Shown here: positions 4,430-5,297 of the stretch, one piece after another
Layout of the letters: each line of letters opens with the position of its first letter
Position numbering within the stretch: position 1 is the stretch's first letter
NCBI GenBank assembly: GCA_001794935.1
Contig: MGLY01000061.1
Location: 1 to 5,297 of the forward strand
Direction: 5' to 3'
Length of the DNA stretch: 5,297 nucleotides
DNA from: Chlamydiae bacterium RIFCSPHIGHO2_12_FULL_49_9
Lineage (GTDB): Bacteria > Chlamydiota > Chlamydiia > Chlamydiales > SM23-39
The notes under the pieces: model-generated
Seen by the model: the letters and a program-made list of their open reading frames with translations, nothing else
Told to the model about the DNA's origin: nothing
Databases searched by the model: none
Made by a program: the position numbers and the translations under genes

Positions 4430-5297
4430 CTTTTTTGGCGAACTGTTTCGGATCTCCACTTTTGGCGAGTCCCATGGCCCTGCCATCGGCGCTCTGATCG
4501 ATGGCTGCCCTGCAGGAGTTGAGATCACAAAAGAGGAGATCGATCTCGAGCTTGCCCGAAGACGCCCCGGAAAAGCCCCTTTTACCTCTCCGCGCAAAGA
4601 ATCAGACTCGGTGGAGATTCTCTCAGGCGTCTTCGAGGGAAAAACAACAGGAGCCCCAATCGCCCTTCTCATCTACAATCAAGATGCAGATCCCTCGCAG
4701 TATAGCGCCCTTAAAAACGCCTATCGCCCGGGCCATGCCAACTTCACCTATCTCGCCAAGTATGGCCTCTTTGATTACCGAGGCGGCGGCAGATCCTCTG
4801 CCCGCGAAACAGCCGCCCGAGTAGCTAGCGGCGCAATCGCCAAAAAATTCCTCTCTTACTTCTCGATCGATTGCGCGGCCTACTTGCAGCAACTCGGCTC
4901 TCTCTCCACTTCCCAAAAAACCCTTCCGGATTCTTTTCTTGAAAAACTCGAAGAGATCAAAAAAGAAAACGATTCGATCGGAGGCGTCGTCGCCTGTATC
5001 GCCCGTATCCCCCCAGGTCTCGGCGATCCTGTCTACGGCAAACTGGAAGCAAAGCTCGCCTCCGCTATGCTCTCCATTCCCGCATCCAAGGGATTTGAGA
5101 TTGGAGAGGGTTTTCAGGCAGCCTCCATGAGAGGCTCTGAACACAACGACCCGTTCGATCTCGATGAAAGCAATAACGTCTATACAACAAGCAACCACTC
5201 GGGGGGCACTCTCGGCGGGATCTCAACGGGCTCTCCTCTCTATTTTCGGGTGGCCTTCAAACCCACATCGAGCATCCAAAAGCCCCAGAAAACCCTC
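4419..5297 (+). CDS. aroC: Chorismate synthase (AroC), 3' end cut by the window
   Basis: AroC removes phosphate from EPSP to give chorismate, the last common precursor of aromatic compounds, and needs reduced FMN. The window holds 293 codons with no stop; the family is about 350-400 residues, so roughly the last 60 or more are outside. Visible signatures are FGESHGPAIG (15-24) with catalytic H19, RRRPG (47-51), YRPGHANFTY (102-111) with the second catalytic H106, the RGGGRSSARETAARVA signature (121-136), IGGVVACIARIPPGLGDPVY (187-206), SEHND (240-244), the SNHSGGTLGGISTG loop (258-271), and KPTSSI (281-286). The late R-D-containing signature is beyond the end. ATG 4419 gives the standard N-terminus (SNFFGELFRISTFGESHG), lies five bases after a weak GGA, and overlaps the kinase gene by 11 bases, suggesting coupled translation. 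Confidence 0.95.
   Translation, partial: MASNFFGELFRISTFGESHGPAIGALIDGCPAGVEITKEEIDLELARRRPGKAPFTSPRKESDSVEILSGVFEGKTTGAPIALLIYNQDADPSQYSALKNAYRPGHANFTYLAKYGLFDYRGGGRSSARETAARVASGAIAKKFLSYFSIDCAAYLQQLGSLSTSQKTLPDSFLEKLEEIKKENDSIGGVVACIARIPPGLGDPVYGKLEAKLASAMLSIPASKGFEIGEGFQAASMRGSEHNDPFDLDESNNVYTTSNHSGGTLGGISTGSPLYFRVAFKPTSSIQKPQKTL

Noticed and set aside
4623..5198. 191-codon minus-strand frame opposite aroC
   Set aside because: It is the antisense of a strongly conserved chorismate synthase; its length reflects codon bias of aroC rather than a gene.

Overview
The window holds most of an aromatic-amino-acid (shikimate/chorismate) operon on the + strand, preceded by about 410 bases of non-coding DNA that is unusually rich in secondary structure. 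The gene content is clear: a fused AroD-AroE (3-dehydroquinate dehydratase and shikimate dehydrogenase), AroB (3-dehydroquinate synthase), AroA (EPSP synthase), a very short AroK/AroL (shikimate kinase) and AroC (chorismate synthase, cut by the window end). Together they cover steps 2 to 7 of the seven-step route to chorismate. Only the first enzyme, DAHP synthase, is not seen.

Organism: a single-chain AroD-AroE, a compact aro cluster with shikimate kinase directly before aroC, and moderate G+C in the genes point towards Chlamydiota, probably an environmental 'chlamydia-like' lineage. This is inference from gene architecture, not a database match. The gene order aroDE-aroB-aroA-aroK-aroC differs from the order I recall for Chlamydia trachomatis (aroA-aroL-aroC-aroB-aroDE), although the A-K-C block is shared.

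Layout: bases 1-187 are a dense run of perfect short hairpins, about 70% G+C at the start. The first three are enclosed by a closing stem to make a cloverleaf. Bases 218-407 form one imperfect palindrome of about 190 bp, in effect two inverted copies of a ~95-bp unit. It also explains the small spurious reading frames seen on both strands there. A consensus TATAAT lies at 443-448, only 7 bases before the aroDE ATG at 456, so the first gene may be translated from a leaderless mRNA. From 456 to the window end the sequence is coding without a gap.

The five genes overlap at every junction, by 4, 8, 10 and 11 bases, so co-transcription and translational coupling are very likely. Individual enzymes have departures worth checking. 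The kinase lacks the usual lid Arg-Pro motif and the C-terminal adenine-binding part. The AroE half has Gly for the second Ser of the SxS shikimate motif. AroA has Gln and Phe where the E. coli enzyme has Thr97 and Pro101. The AroD half has a shortened first helix.
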